A stretch of DNA of 64,000 nt, from NCBI GenBank assembly GCA_030427485.1, contig JAUICG010000001.1:186001-250000 (forward strand). The letters are read 5' to 3'. Origin of the DNA: Gammaproteobacteria bacterium. Lineage in GTDB: Bacteria; Pseudomonadota; Gammaproteobacteria; Pseudomonadales; Halieaceae. Positions 17,650-26,082 of the stretch are shown here, one piece after another. Below the pieces are notes generated by a model. The model saw only the letters and a program-made list of their open reading frames with translations, was not told where the DNA came from and did not search any database. The first letter of the stretch is position 1. Each line of letters starts with the position of its first letter. The translations under genes were made by a program, and so were the position numbers.

Positions 17650-18507
17650 TCAGACCGCGAGTGATTTCGCGTGGTCATACAGCTCGATGTCGTAGGCGTT
17701 GTCGATGGCTATTTGATTTCGAAATGCCGCTGAGACGGTTTCGCCTTCTCCGGCATGTCGATGCGGAATGCCGGCGATCCGCCATCCGTGTTGATCGCTG
17801 AGTTGTCGGAGGAATTGATCATAGTGCTCCGAGACTCCCACCACTTCAACGGACGACAGATTCTCCTTCGCCGTGCACAGCCTCGAGTCGTCGACGCTAA
17901 TCACGCCCGTGCTGGCGGCGAAACATTCCAGGGAGACGCGGCCGGGCGAACGCTGCCGAAACGCCTCGATCTCCCCGGACAGGTTCTTACCGTCTCCCAT
18001 GACATGTCTGGGTGGCAGTTCAGGTGCTCCCGCCAGGAAGCGGTTTTCAGCCAGCGCCTCGGCGGCGGACATGGAGAACAACTTGGTCTGGTAGTTATGA
18101 ATGAAACTGGCTTGGAACCAGGGATCCTCATAAATTGCCTCCAGTTGCAGCTTCTGGTGTTCGATGTGATAGCGACGGCAATGCTTGAGATAGGAAAGCG
18201 TACGTTCAACGGGGTCTCGCAGCAGGGTCATCGCGACATAGGGTCCGTGCAGGAGCGCGCGAACAGCGTAGGGTATATGGCCGCGGACCATCCGGAGTTT
18301 GCCCTGCAGTGCGTTGACATCGGCGACGAGTTTCGGGACGAACAGGTAGGCCTCGATGCGACGGAAAATGTCGGCATCGGGGGCGATGCAGGCATCGGGG
18401 TATCGCTCGCCAGCAGAAAAATTGCTACTGATGATATCGGCGAACGAGGTGCCGCCGGTCTTCATAATGTGAATGAAGAGGAATTTTTTCTCGCTGGGCG
18501 GTGTCAT
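17650..18507 (-). CDS. Sulfotransferase family 2 domain protein
   Basis: A 285-residue PAPS-dependent sulfotransferase of the carbohydrate type. The 5'-phosphosulfate loop is FIHIMKTGGTS at about 11-21 and the 3'-phosphate site MTLLRDPVERTLSYLKH at about 92-108. Family members sulfate glycans or lipid head groups. It is 36 bp downstream of a radical SAM gene on the same strand and 20 bp upstream of the aldolase fusion, so the three could form one transcript. The acceptor is unknown. Confidence 0.82.
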   Translation of the reverse strand: MTPPSEKKFLFIHIMKTGGTSFADIISSNFSAGERYPDACIAPDADIFRRIEAYLFVPKLVADVNALQGKLRMVRGHIPYAVRALLHGPYVAMTLLRDPVERTLSYLKHCRRYHIEHQKLQLEAIYEDPWFQASFIHNYQTKLFSMSAAEALAENRFLAGAPELPPRHVMGDGKNLSGEIEAFRQRSPGRVSLECFAASTGVISVDDSRLCTAKENLSSVEVVGVSEHYDQFLRQLSDQHGWRIAGIPHRHAGEGETVSAAFRNQIAIDNAYDIELYDHAKSLAV

Positions 18508-18543
18508 CGAAAGCGTTTATGTCTCCTGGGGCGATGCCGAATC

Positions 18544-19611
18544 TCAGGTGGCGATGACAGGAATGAGGCGTTTGCCTTTGCTTTCGAGATGGTCGAGGCG
18601 TACCTGTGGAACTACCTCCACGGCCGATGCGACTGCTGCGAACGATGCTTCGCTTTCGCTGGTAAAGACGGCGACCATCCTGTCCAGGTCGGCAGGAGAC
18701 GCATCGCCGGCGTTGACAGCGCGAAGCTTGTCGGTAACCGCGTTCAGCGGATCGTGGTTGCACGACCGGCAGACGGGTTCACGGCTGCTCACATGGTGTA
18801 GTTTCTGCTCGCTGATAGCCAGAATCGATGCCTCGAAGACACTGGCCATCGGCGCTTCTTTTTTCCAGTCCGAGCAACAGAGGTAGTAAAGCCCGTCGTA
18901 GCCGATAAACACTGACAGGTAGGGTACCGGGCACACCCATCGGCGCCCGCTTTCCTCCATCAGCTGCTCTGCGGCGCGGCGCTCGGCGAACTGTTCGTAC
19001 TGCATGTGATCGACAAACAGTGCGCCGCCACGGTTTATGACCTCATATTTCATGAAACGATTAACGCCATAGCCGCGCCAGAACGCCTCCATACGGGCCG
19101 TATGTTCCGGGTCCTTCCGGTGGTTGACCAGCACGATCTGTACCTCGCACGCGGTTCCGGCATCCTCGATGAATCGAACGATGTTGTCGCGAGTTTCCTC
19201 GTAAGGGAGGTTGTAGATTCGCTCGTAGTCTTCTCCCAGGTCGGAGATATTGATGTTGACGCTGGTGACGCCGGCATCAAGTATCGCGTCACCGCGCTTT
19301 TTATCCAGCAGGGCGCCATTGCTGGACATTCCGCAGGTGGCAAAACCCGCGTCGCGAATCTTGCGGATAAACGCCGGGGTATCGGGATTGATCAGCGGTT
19401 CACCCAGTCCGCAGATATTAGGTCTCACCTGGAGTTCCACGGCGCTCCCGGAGCGATTGACATCGCGAAATTCGACAGCGCGATTCAGGGCCTGGTCGAA
19501 CGTCGCCATCGTCATATGTCCCTGGTGCGGTGTGGCATCTCGTGGGCAGAAATGACAAATGGCGTTGCACCGGTTTGTCGCCTCGATATCGATGTTGATA
19601 CTGACTGCCAT
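18544..19611 (-). CDS. Radical SAM/SPASM enzyme, copy 1
   Basis: A 355-residue radical SAM protein. C15, C19 and C22 in CNAICHFCP bind the SAM [4Fe-4S] cluster. A C-terminal SPASM-like region has YLCCSDW and CRSCNHDP plus an upstream cysteine in WVCPVP, enough for an auxiliary cluster. GLGEPLINP and SSNGALL are standard barrel motifs. It is about half identical over its length to the copy at 20284-21330, with shared RDATPHQG and NRGGALFV. SPASM enzymes modify peptides, sugars or proteins; no precursor-peptide gene was recognised nearby, so the substrate is open. Confidence 0.88.
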   Translation of the reverse strand: MAVSINIDIEATNRCNAICHFCPRDATPHQGHMTMATFDQALNRAVEFRDVNRSGSAVELQVRPNICGLGEPLINPDTPAFIRKIRDAGFATCGMSSNGALLDKKRGDAILDAGVTSVNINISDLGEDYERIYNLPYEETRDNIVRFIEDAGTACEVQIVLVNHRKDPEHTARMEAFWRGYGVNRFMKYEVINRGGALFVDHMQYEQFAERRAAEQLMEESGRRWVCPVPYLSVFIGYDGLYYLCCSDWKKEAPMASVFEASILAISEQKLHHVSSREPVCRSCNHDPLNAVTDKLRAVNAGDASPADLDRMVAVFTSESEASFAAVASAVEVVPQVRLDHLESKGKRLIPVIAT

Positions 19612-19748
19612 TAACTATCCGTGGAACCTTTTTCCGGCCAGCCAGTATAGTGGATGGTCATGCATTAAGTAAGGCGAAAATACCGGCATAACCCGGTGTT
19701 TTACGCGGTTTTGTGGCTCAATTCCGCATGAGGAGGCCCGTGGAGACG

Positions 19749-20201
19749 CTACGAAAGGCCGCTCGCATCGTACAGCAGGTGGGCCGAGCAGTCGCCGACG
19801 AGGTCGACGATCATCTCGCGGCTGGCGAAGCGCCACTGCCCGTCTACTTTCTGAAACCTGTCCCTGTAGCGCCCGGAAATTATCGGCTGCAAGGGCAGTT
19901 GCTCTGTCGCCTGAATGACGGTGTAGTAGGAGCGGGCGGAGGCCTCGCTGCCGCACTGGTCCAGTTCGATGATCACATTGCTCGTAAGGTGTTTGGTTTG
20001 GGGCGTACCTGTCGTTTCGTACAAGCGACAGGACTGCTGGTACATGTTAAGAACTTCGTGATAACCGCTGCGCCGGACATTGTGTGCCGGTGAAATAATC
20101 TCGGCATCGCGAAACAATTCAGCAACAGCTTCGAGATCGCCGTTGTCTATCCGTTCGGCATAGCGATAGATCAGGTTTTCAATGCAGCGGGTGTCTTCCA
20201 T
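19749..20201 (-). CDS. SnoaL-like / NTF2-fold protein
   Basis: A 150-residue cone-shaped NTF2-like protein of the SnoaL_4 kind (CIENLIYRYAERIDNGDLEAVAELF; later YRDRFQKVDGQWRFASREM). The fold includes small isomerases, dehydratases and ring-hydroxylating dioxygenase-like subunits. The frame is open to 20255, but the ATG at 20201 follows GAGAGA and matches family N-termini. It lies between the two radical SAM paralogues on the same strand, which suggests a shared pathway; the reaction is unknown. Confidence 0.75.
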   Translation of the reverse strand: MEDTRCIENLIYRYAERIDNGDLEAVAELFRDAEIISPAHNVRRSGYHEVLNMYQQSCRLYETTGTPQTKHLTSNVIIELDQCGSEASARSYYTVIQATEQLPLQPIISGRYRDRFQKVDGQWRFASREMIVDLVGDCSAHLLYDASGLS

Positions 20202-20283
20202 TGAACTCTCTCGATTGGCGTTGTAAGTGCGGTGAGCGCTTGTGGCTCTTTGCATGGCAGCGGGTCCGGCCAGTGGATAATGC

Positions 20284-21330
20284 CTAGCTGGTGGCGACCA
20301 CGGGAATGATATCGGCGGGAATCATACCCTCGGGGTGACTGTCACCATAGCGCAGCAATTCGCCCAGTGCTTCGTCGATATCCCTGCTGACACTGAGCAG
20401 GGACTGCCTCAACTCATCGACGGATTCGGCCGTCACTTCGCCGCGGTTGAGTGCGCGCAACTCCTCAGTGAGCATGTTGATGGGGTCGTGGTTGCATGTT
20501 TTACAGACAGGCTCTCGGCTCACTACCATGGCCAGTTTTTGCCGGGTAACCTGCAGGAAGCTGAAATCGAACACTGAACCGAGGCTGGCCTGCTTGCGCC
20601 AGTCGGAGCAGCACAGATAGTAGTTGCCGTCATAGCCGATAAACAAAAAACCCCACGGTGCACCGCACAGCGGTTGCGCTCCGCCCTCGGTCAACTCGTT
20701 GCGAGCGCGAACCATCTCGGAGTACTGTTCAAACTGCATATGCTCGACAAACAGCGCGCCGCCGCGATTGATTACACTGTAATCGTGGAATTGCTTCAGG
20801 CCGCGTTGGCGCCAGAATGCCTGCATGGCGGCGATATGCTCCCGGTCATCGCGGTGATCGACAAGTATGATCACCGGGGTGCATCGTCCCTCGGCCAGCT
20901 CAGCAAAACGTGTGATGTTGGCGCAGGTGGTATCAAAGGGCAGGTTGTAAATTCGCTCGTACTCTTCATCGATATCGGAGATATTGATGTAGATTTCGTC
21001 CAGGCCTGCGTCGAGCAATTCATGGCTCTTCTTCTCCGTGAGAAGCGCACCGTTGGACGACATCGAGCAGCGGAAACCCTGCGCCTTGACTTTTTCGACA
21101 AAAGAAACCGCGTTGCGGTTGATGAGCGGTTCACCCAGGCCGCACAGGCTGACAACCACTTCCAGCCCGGAGACCTCCTTGACCACTTCGCGGTACTCCA
21201 CCGCGCGTGCCAGTGCCTTGTCGAACGTCGCAACGTCCATAATGCCCTGGTGCGGCGTCGCATCGCGGGGGCAAAAATGGCAGGTCGCGTTACATCGATT
21301 GGTGATCTCGATGTCAATGGTAAGGAACAT
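20284..21330 (-). CDS. Radical SAM/SPASM enzyme, copy 2
   Basis: A 348-residue paralogue of the enzyme at 18544-19611. Cluster cysteines C13, C17 and C20 lie in CNATCHFCP. The GLGEPLINR barrel motif and a C-terminal SPASM-like cysteine set (PLCGAP, YLCCSDW, CKTCNHDP) are all conserved. Retention of every cysteine in both copies argues that both are active and probably act on related substrates or in sequence. A good promoter lies just upstream, making this the likely first gene of a minus-strand transcript through to 17650. Confidence 0.88.
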   Translation of the reverse strand: MFLTIDIEITNRCNATCHFCPRDATPHQGIMDVATFDKALARAVEYREVVKEVSGLEVVVSLCGLGEPLINRNAVSFVEKVKAQGFRCSMSSNGALLTEKKSHELLDAGLDEIYINISDIDEEYERIYNLPFDTTCANITRFAELAEGRCTPVIILVDHRDDREHIAAMQAFWRQRGLKQFHDYSVINRGGALFVEHMQFEQYSEMVRARNELTEGGAQPLCGAPWGFLFIGYDGNYYLCCSDWRKQASLGSVFDFSFLQVTRQKLAMVVSREPVCKTCNHDPINMLTEELRALNRGEVTAESVDELRQSLLSVSRDIDEALGELLRYGDSHPEGMIPADIIPVVATS

Positions 21331-21363
21331 GTGGCGCTCGGTTGGCGGAAGAGTTCAAAAAAA

Positions 21364-21393
21364 ATGATGGCACCATAGGCGTCAAACTGTCAA
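21364..21393 (-). promoter_or_regulatory. Predicted promoter of the radical SAM operon
   Basis: On the minus strand a consensus -35 TTGACA (21388-21393) is followed after 18 bases by CATCAT (21364-21369) as a -10. Transcription would start near 21357, about 27 nt before the coding start. Confidence 0.5.
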
Positions 21394-21497
21394 GAACAGT
21401 CTCCGGAAATGGGATGCCGGACGCAGATCATTGAATTCTCCGTGCAATCAGCGCATTTTGACACGGTCGGGACCCGTGCGCTGTGTGCCGGCCGGCG

Positions 21498-23462
21498 CTA
21501 TCTGCAGAGTTCGGCATCCATCATTCGGACATCCGGAATAGTCAGCTTTTGCTCGCGGTACAGGGAGGTGTAGACGTCGGCGAACTGCTCCGCCACGCGG
21601 GGTGAATAACTGTCTGCGAAGGAGCTGAGCATTATATTGGAAAAGCGCGCCCTGCCGTGGTAGTTGACGTAGGTAGGCGATTGCAACTGGCCGTCATCGG
21701 CGGGGCTGTAGCTGACATCGCTGCTGGCATCACGCAGGAATCCGGATGAGTAGAGCTTGATCGTGGACTGGGGCGCACGTTTGCCGAGGTGCGCCTTGGG
21801 CTGGAAATAGCCGGTCAGAATGACGGCATTGCAGCGAGTGGGGTCGAAATAGGGGTCTTCAAGAACGACATCCGCGATATGCCACTCAAGCCCGTGGCCG
21901 GGTATGAAGCGGAGATCCCACAGCCCCTCCTGGCCGGCGAGCAGGTGAAAAGGCAGGCCGCCCGATGGCGTCGCCCCGGCGGGCAGGGGGCCGATCTCCA
22001 GGCCGAGCGAGAAGCCGTAGCGGTGTGGTGTTCGCATCGCGTCAAAGCCGCTGTACAGGCTTTGCGACGCTTCCGCCCCCGGCGACTCACTGACCGCCAA
22101 CAGGCTTTTGCGCCAGTGCTCCCGCCAGAATTCAGACGTCAGTTCCGCGACCGGTACCGGGTTCTGACCGGCGACATCCATGTCACCTGAAGGGCTTTCC
22201 GACAGGTCAAACAGGCTGGGCGAAAACCCCTGCAGACTCGCCAGCCGCCAGGTCCCCGATTCCGCCAGGAAGCTGTAGCTCAGCGTATTCACGTTGGCGC
22301 TATAGACTTCCCAACTCCTGCGGCGTCCGGTGAGTACCTCGTCGTGAAAAAACGACGGCCACAGGTTGCGACCGTCCAGGTCGGGCGGCGATGGAATTTT
22401 GGCCGCGGCGAGCAGTGTCGGGTAGATATCGACATTCATCACCACTTCATCGACGGTTCTGCCCTGTGGAATGAAGCCAGGCCAGCTGATGATGAGCGGT
22501 GTGCGAAACGAGCCCTCATACATTTCGTTCTTCTTTCCGAAGAACGGAAAGTTGTTATTCCTTTCACTGTTGGTTCCGCCGTTATCACTGACGAACACGA
22601 CCAGCGTGTTTTCCCTGTCGACGACGGCCAGTATGCGCCCTACAGCCTCGTCGAGCTGGGTGACCAGTGCGGTGTACTGTCCTTCGGGCGTATCCGGGAA
22701 ACGATCCGCGAAACGCGCGGCGGGTTGAATCGGCTGGTGCGGTGCGAGGAATGCATGGTAGAGAAACCACGGCTTGCCGGCCGCCTGGAGTTCCTCGATC
22801 TTGCGAACGCTGTGCTCCGTAAGAATGTCGGTGAGATGTCCTTCGAATTTGCGCAGATCACCGCCCTGTTCGCGCAACATGGGATTGTGATAGGTGGGCC
22901 TGCGTTGGCCCTTGTTCGCCTCGGTAATCTCGCCGGCAAGCTCCCATTGATTGAGAAACCCGAACCAGTGATCGAAGCCCTTGTGCTGGGGCCAGGCCAG
23001 CAACCGCTCTTCACCGGCATGCCACTTTCCCGTGAGGTTGGTCGAATAGCCGGCACGTTGCAGTTGTTCCGCGATGGTCAAGAACTCCGACGGGATTTCC
23101 GACCCCACCGGGCGAAAGCCCGAGCGTTCAGGGTCGCGGCCACTGAGAATCGCGACCCGGCTCGGTGTGCAGGTCGAGTCTGCATAGTGCCTTCTATAGG
23201 TCACGCCCTCCTGTGCCAGTTGCCGGATATTTGCAGTGGGCAGGCCGCTGCTGTTGAGTGCCGAGGTGTCGTCGTAGCCGAGGTCATCGGCGACAATCAC
23301 CAGGATGTTTGGTGTGACGGCGGCAGGCGACCCCTCGGTGGTGCCGGCGGCGTCTGTATCGAGTTCCGTTACGCTTGAAAGCCACGCAAAGCTCAGTATT
23401 GCAAGCAGGATGATCGCTATGGATTGCTTGTCATCAAGCAGCGATGAGCGCGTTTCCGGCAT
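21498..23462 (-). CDS. Membrane-anchored type I sulfatase
   Basis: A 654-residue alkaline-phosphatase-superfamily sulfatase. An N-terminal hydrophobic anchor (SIAIILLAILSFAWLSSV, about 14-31) places the enzyme in the periplasm. DD at 59-60 binds calcium, and the maturation motif is C98-T-P-S-R102, the consensus for formylglycine formation, followed by SGRDPER. GKWHAG and VFVSDNGG are further active-site motifs. The last ~170 residues are unlike standard sulfatases. The ATG at 23462 follows GAGAGA; the frame is open to 23534. A Cys-type sulfatase needs a separate maturation enzyme, not identified here. Confidence 0.88.
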   Translation of the reverse strand: MPETRSSLLDDKQSIAIILLAILSFAWLSSVTELDTDAAGTTEGSPAAVTPNILVIVADDLGYDDTSALNSSGLPTANIRQLAQEGVTYRRHYADSTCTPSRVAILSGRDPERSGFRPVGSEIPSEFLTIAEQLQRAGYSTNLTGKWHAGEERLLAWPQHKGFDHWFGFLNQWELAGEITEANKGQRRPTYHNPMLREQGGDLRKFEGHLTDILTEHSVRKIEELQAAGKPWFLYHAFLAPHQPIQPAARFADRFPDTPEGQYTALVTQLDEAVGRILAVVDRENTLVVFVSDNGGTNSERNNNFPFFGKKNEMYEGSFRTPLIISWPGFIPQGRTVDEVVMNVDIYPTLLAAAKIPSPPDLDGRNLWPSFFHDEVLTGRRRSWEVYSANVNTLSYSFLAESGTWRLASLQGFSPSLFDLSESPSGDMDVAGQNPVPVAELTSEFWREHWRKSLLAVSESPGAEASQSLYSGFDAMRTPHRYGFSLGLEIGPLPAGATPSGGLPFHLLAGQEGLWDLRFIPGHGLEWHIADVVLEDPYFDPTRCNAVILTGYFQPKAHLGKRAPQSTIKLYSSGFLRDASSDVSYSPADDGQLQSPTYVNYHGRARFSNIMLSSFADSYSPRVAEQFADVYTSLYREQKLTIPDVRMMDAELCR

Positions 23463-23550
23463 TGGATCTCTCAGGTCGACATGGGCGGTTCGATAGTCTA
23501 CCATTGCCGGCGCAAGCGACAATAATCTCCCCACGCTCCCTGAAAAAACT

Positions 23551-24291
23551 ATGATAATCCGCCTGCCCAGTGTTTACGAATTAAAGAAGGCATTGCTGTG
23601 GCCGCGCACATTGTTTATGCGCTTCAAATACAGGAATGCCGGCCGTTCCCTGAAGACCATGCTGGAGTTGCACTACTACAGCCCGTCCATGATAGATTTC
23701 GTAGGGGCCACGTTTGTCAACAAACATATTTTGCACGAAGCGGACATCAACGCCGACAGCGTGGTCATTGATGTGGGGGCGTTTACCGGGAGCTGGGCGC
23801 AGCATATTGTGGATCGCTACGACCCGGTGATCTACGCGTTTGAGCCCAATCCCAATTCCTTCAAACGATTACAGGAAAAGGCGGTCAACAACCCGAAACT
23901 ACTACCCATGCCCTATGGCCTGGGCGATCAGGATCTTACGGTGGATTTTACGCTCAACGGCCTGGGTTCCTCCATGTGCGACGAGCGCAGCAGTCACTCG
24001 GAGACGCCGCGTACGAAAGTGGAAATAGCGGCTATCGACAGGATATGGAGCGAGCTGAAGTTCAGTCAGGTAGATTTGATGAAGATCAATATCGAGGGCG
24101 CCGAGTTTCTGCTGCTGGACAAGATGATTAAAACCGATCTGCTGAAAAACGTGAATTGCTTCATGATTCAGTTTCACGAATGGCACCCCGGTGCCGGCCG
24201 CAAGCGCCGGCGAATTCGCGAGGCCTTGTCGAGGACGCACCGACTGGAATGGGATTACAAGTTCGTCTGGGAGAAGTGGGTTCGTATCTAG
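23551..24291 (+). CDS. FkbM family methyltransferase, copy 1
   Basis: A 246-residue SAM-dependent methyltransferase. The SAM loop is VVIDVGAFTGSW at about 70-81, followed by YAFEPNPNSF and the FkbM signature DLMKINIEGAEF. Family members O-methylate sugars, polyketides or lipid head groups. It is convergent with a paralogue of identical length at 24358-25098, sharing LHEADINADS and CFMIQFHEWHPGA. The TAG stop begins a diverged copy of the palindromic element seen after lipB. It is divergent from the sulfatase. Confidence 0.86.
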   Translation: MIIRLPSVYELKKALLWPRTLFMRFKYRNAGRSLKTMLELHYYSPSMIDFVGATFVNKHILHEADINADSVVIDVGAFTGSWAQHIVDRYDPVIYAFEPNPNSFKRLQEKAVNNPKLLPMPYGLGDQDLTVDFTLNGLGSSMCDERSSHSETPRTKVEIAAIDRIWSELKFSQVDLMKINIEGAEFLLLDKMIKTDLLKNVNCFMIQFHEWHPGAGRKRRRIREALSRTHRLEWDYKFVWEKWVRI

Positions 24292-24321
24292 TACTGCGTC
24301 AATATCGTGTTGATGGCGTAT
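24289..24321. repeat. Diverged copy of the gene-end palindromic element
   Basis: TAGTACTGCGTCAA, a 7-base loop, then TTGATGGCGTAT. The left arm differs from the copy at 15624 by one base and the inner right arm is shared, but the outer right arm has decayed. As in the first copy, the leading TAG is the stop codon of the gene on the + strand. Confidence 0.65.
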
Positions 24322-24357
24322 GTCCACCCGGATAGTGTCACAGGCCCTGACAGGGAC

Positions 24358-25098
24358 TTACCTCAGGGACCATTTCTCCCAGACAAAATGGTAGTCCCAG
24401 TCCAGGGTGTGAAATTTGCGCAGCGCCTTCCTGATTTTTCTTCGTCTGTGGTATGCACCCGGGTGCCATTCGTGAAACTGAATCATGAAGCAATTCACGT
24501 TCTTCAATAAGCCGGTGTCGATCATTCGCTCCAGCAGTGGAAATTCGCCCCCCTCGATATTGATCTTCATCAGGTCAACTTGCCCCAGTGCCAGTGACCG
24601 CCAGGTATCGGCAATATCGCGAATCTCTACATCGGCGAAGGGTACGCCAGTCTTGCCGCTGGTATCCGAAAAAATCGAGGAGCCCAGGTGCTCCAGCGCC
24701 ATTTTTGCAGTTTCGTTCCTGTCGCCGAGGCCAAATTTATAGGCGATCAGGCGGTCGTTGTCCGCCGCGCGCCTCGCAAGCTGCTTGTAGTTTCTCGGAT
24801 CGGGTTCAAAGGCGTGTATGGTGGGGTTGTATCTATCCATGATCTCCTGTGCCCATTCCCCGGTATAGGCACCGGCATCGATCACCGTACTGTCGGCGTT
24901 GATATCGGCCTCGTGCAATAGTTGCCGGTTGGCATTGACGGCGCCCATCCAGTCGTAAAACGCAGGCCTGTAGTAGTGGAGTTCCAGGGCGCTGCGCAGG
25001 AAGCCGGGCTCGAGGTTCTCCTTGCGCCGCATGTACACCTTGCGGGGGTACATCAAGGCCACCTTGATTTCGTAGGGACTGGGGAGTTTCAGCGGCAT
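24358..25098 (-). CDS. FkbM family methyltransferase, copy 2
   Basis: A 246-residue paralogue of the FkbM gene it faces tail to tail. The SAM loop is TVIDAGAYTGEWAQ, with HAFEPDPRNY and DLMKINIEGGEF following. Equal length and shared blocks at both ends indicate an inverted duplication, now clearly diverged. It starts 4 bp after the end of the dioxygenase gene on the same strand, so the two are co-transcribed. Confidence 0.86.
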   Translation of the reverse strand: MPLKLPSPYEIKVALMYPRKVYMRRKENLEPGFLRSALELHYYRPAFYDWMGAVNANRQLLHEADINADSTVIDAGAYTGEWAQEIMDRYNPTIHAFEPDPRNYKQLARRAADNDRLIAYKFGLGDRNETAKMALEHLGSSIFSDTSGKTGVPFADVEIRDIADTWRSLALGQVDLMKINIEGGEFPLLERMIDTGLLKNVNCFMIQFHEWHPGAYHRRRKIRKALRKFHTLDWDYHFVWEKWSLR

Positions 25099-25102
25099 GG
25101 CT

Positions 25103-25876
25103 TCAGCTGCCGGTCGCGCTCCTCAACGGAATCGCCTTGTTCGGCTCCTGGCGTGCGTCGCGTTCTCCCGCTGTCACCTCGCCAAAGTTCAGTGAGAACA
25201 GGCGTCGCCGTTCGCCGCCGTTGTAGCTGGCATGGATGGTGCGGAAATTCCAGATAATGAGATCGCCTGGCGTGCTGTGCACCGTATACGCGGGTATGTC
25301 CCTGCCATCGATGCCGTAGAGGCCGGGAATGGCGGAAGAATCCACGAAGTCCTTGCGCAAGGTCCGCGCGAAGGTCTGCTGGTGGAAATGGCTGCCCGGA
25401 ATGATGCGAATGGCGCCATTTTCCCCGTTGAGGTCATCGAGGTAAAAAGAGAGTTTTACGTGGTAGTGCTGCAGCGGCGCGGCGTAATTATCCGGGTGCC
25501 AATAGCTCTCGCAATAGAACAGGTTGCCGTCACTGCTGGCCCATTTGTACTCGTTGCCGATCAGGGAGCGCACCACCCCGACAACCCTGGGATCATGTTG
25601 CAGCGGCGCGAGCCGCGGGGACTGTTCGATGAAACCCGGAATGATGACGCGCCGTTCATCCCCGTGCAGCGCCTCCTTGGTTTCCCATACAGGTTGATCC
25701 CTGTCGCCGAACAGCTCCTCGAACCCCGCGATGATACTATCGATGTCTGCGGCGAAGAGGCCCGGAATTTTCAGGAAACCAAAGGTCTCGAAGAAATGAA
25801 TCTGCTGCGGTGTGAGCAGGTGCTGATCCTCGACCCGGGTGGAATCGCCCGCTTGACTGGTGAGCGCTTGACTCAT
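25103..25876 (-). CDS. Phytanoyl-CoA dioxygenase (PhyH) family protein
   Basis: A 257-residue Fe(II)/2-oxoglutarate oxygenase. Candidate iron ligands are in YWHPDNYAAPLQHYHVKLSFY, with HASYNGGERRR near the end as the distal His/Arg site. The family hydroxylates lipids, amino acids and natural products. The open frame extends to 26095, but the ATG at 25876 (MSQALTSQAG) has a GGCAGG site and the longer form would overlap the divergent gene. It is the first gene of a pair with FkbM copy 2. Confidence 0.83.
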   Translation of the reverse strand: MSQALTSQAGDSTRVEDQHLLTPQQIHFFETFGFLKIPGLFAADIDSIIAGFEELFGDRDQPVWETKEALHGDERRVIIPGFIEQSPRLAPLQHDPRVVGVVRSLIGNEYKWASSDGNLFYCESYWHPDNYAAPLQHYHVKLSFYLDDLNGENGAIRIIPGSHFHQQTFARTLRKDFVDSSAIPGLYGIDGRDIPAYTVHSTPGDLIIWNFRTIHASYNGGERRRLFSLNFGEVTAGERDARQEPNKAIPLRSATGS

Positions 25877-26082
25877 AAAAGACCTGCCCCGTTGCTGTAG
25901 CCGAAGTAAATAACTTAGCATTATTGCTATATTTAGTGAAGCAGCCCCATGGGCCAATTCCTGGCGGCATTTCCGCACGGTGCGCGGTGAAGGTAGACGA
26001 TTGAGTATGACAGCATTGATCCTGAGTCGCGCCGGCAGGTCAGTCGCCGCGGTTAGCACTGGCTTGCCCGGGAGCGCCGGCG

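Noticed and set aside
17650..21330. Ribosomal peptide (RiPP) cluster with precursor peptide
   Set aside because: SPASM enzymes hint at it, but I found no short Cys- or Gly-rich precursor gene with a ribosome site in the gaps nearby.
22344..23378. Long + strand open frame of about 344 codons
   Set aside because: Antisense to the sulfatase, whose active-site motifs are intact on the minus strand.
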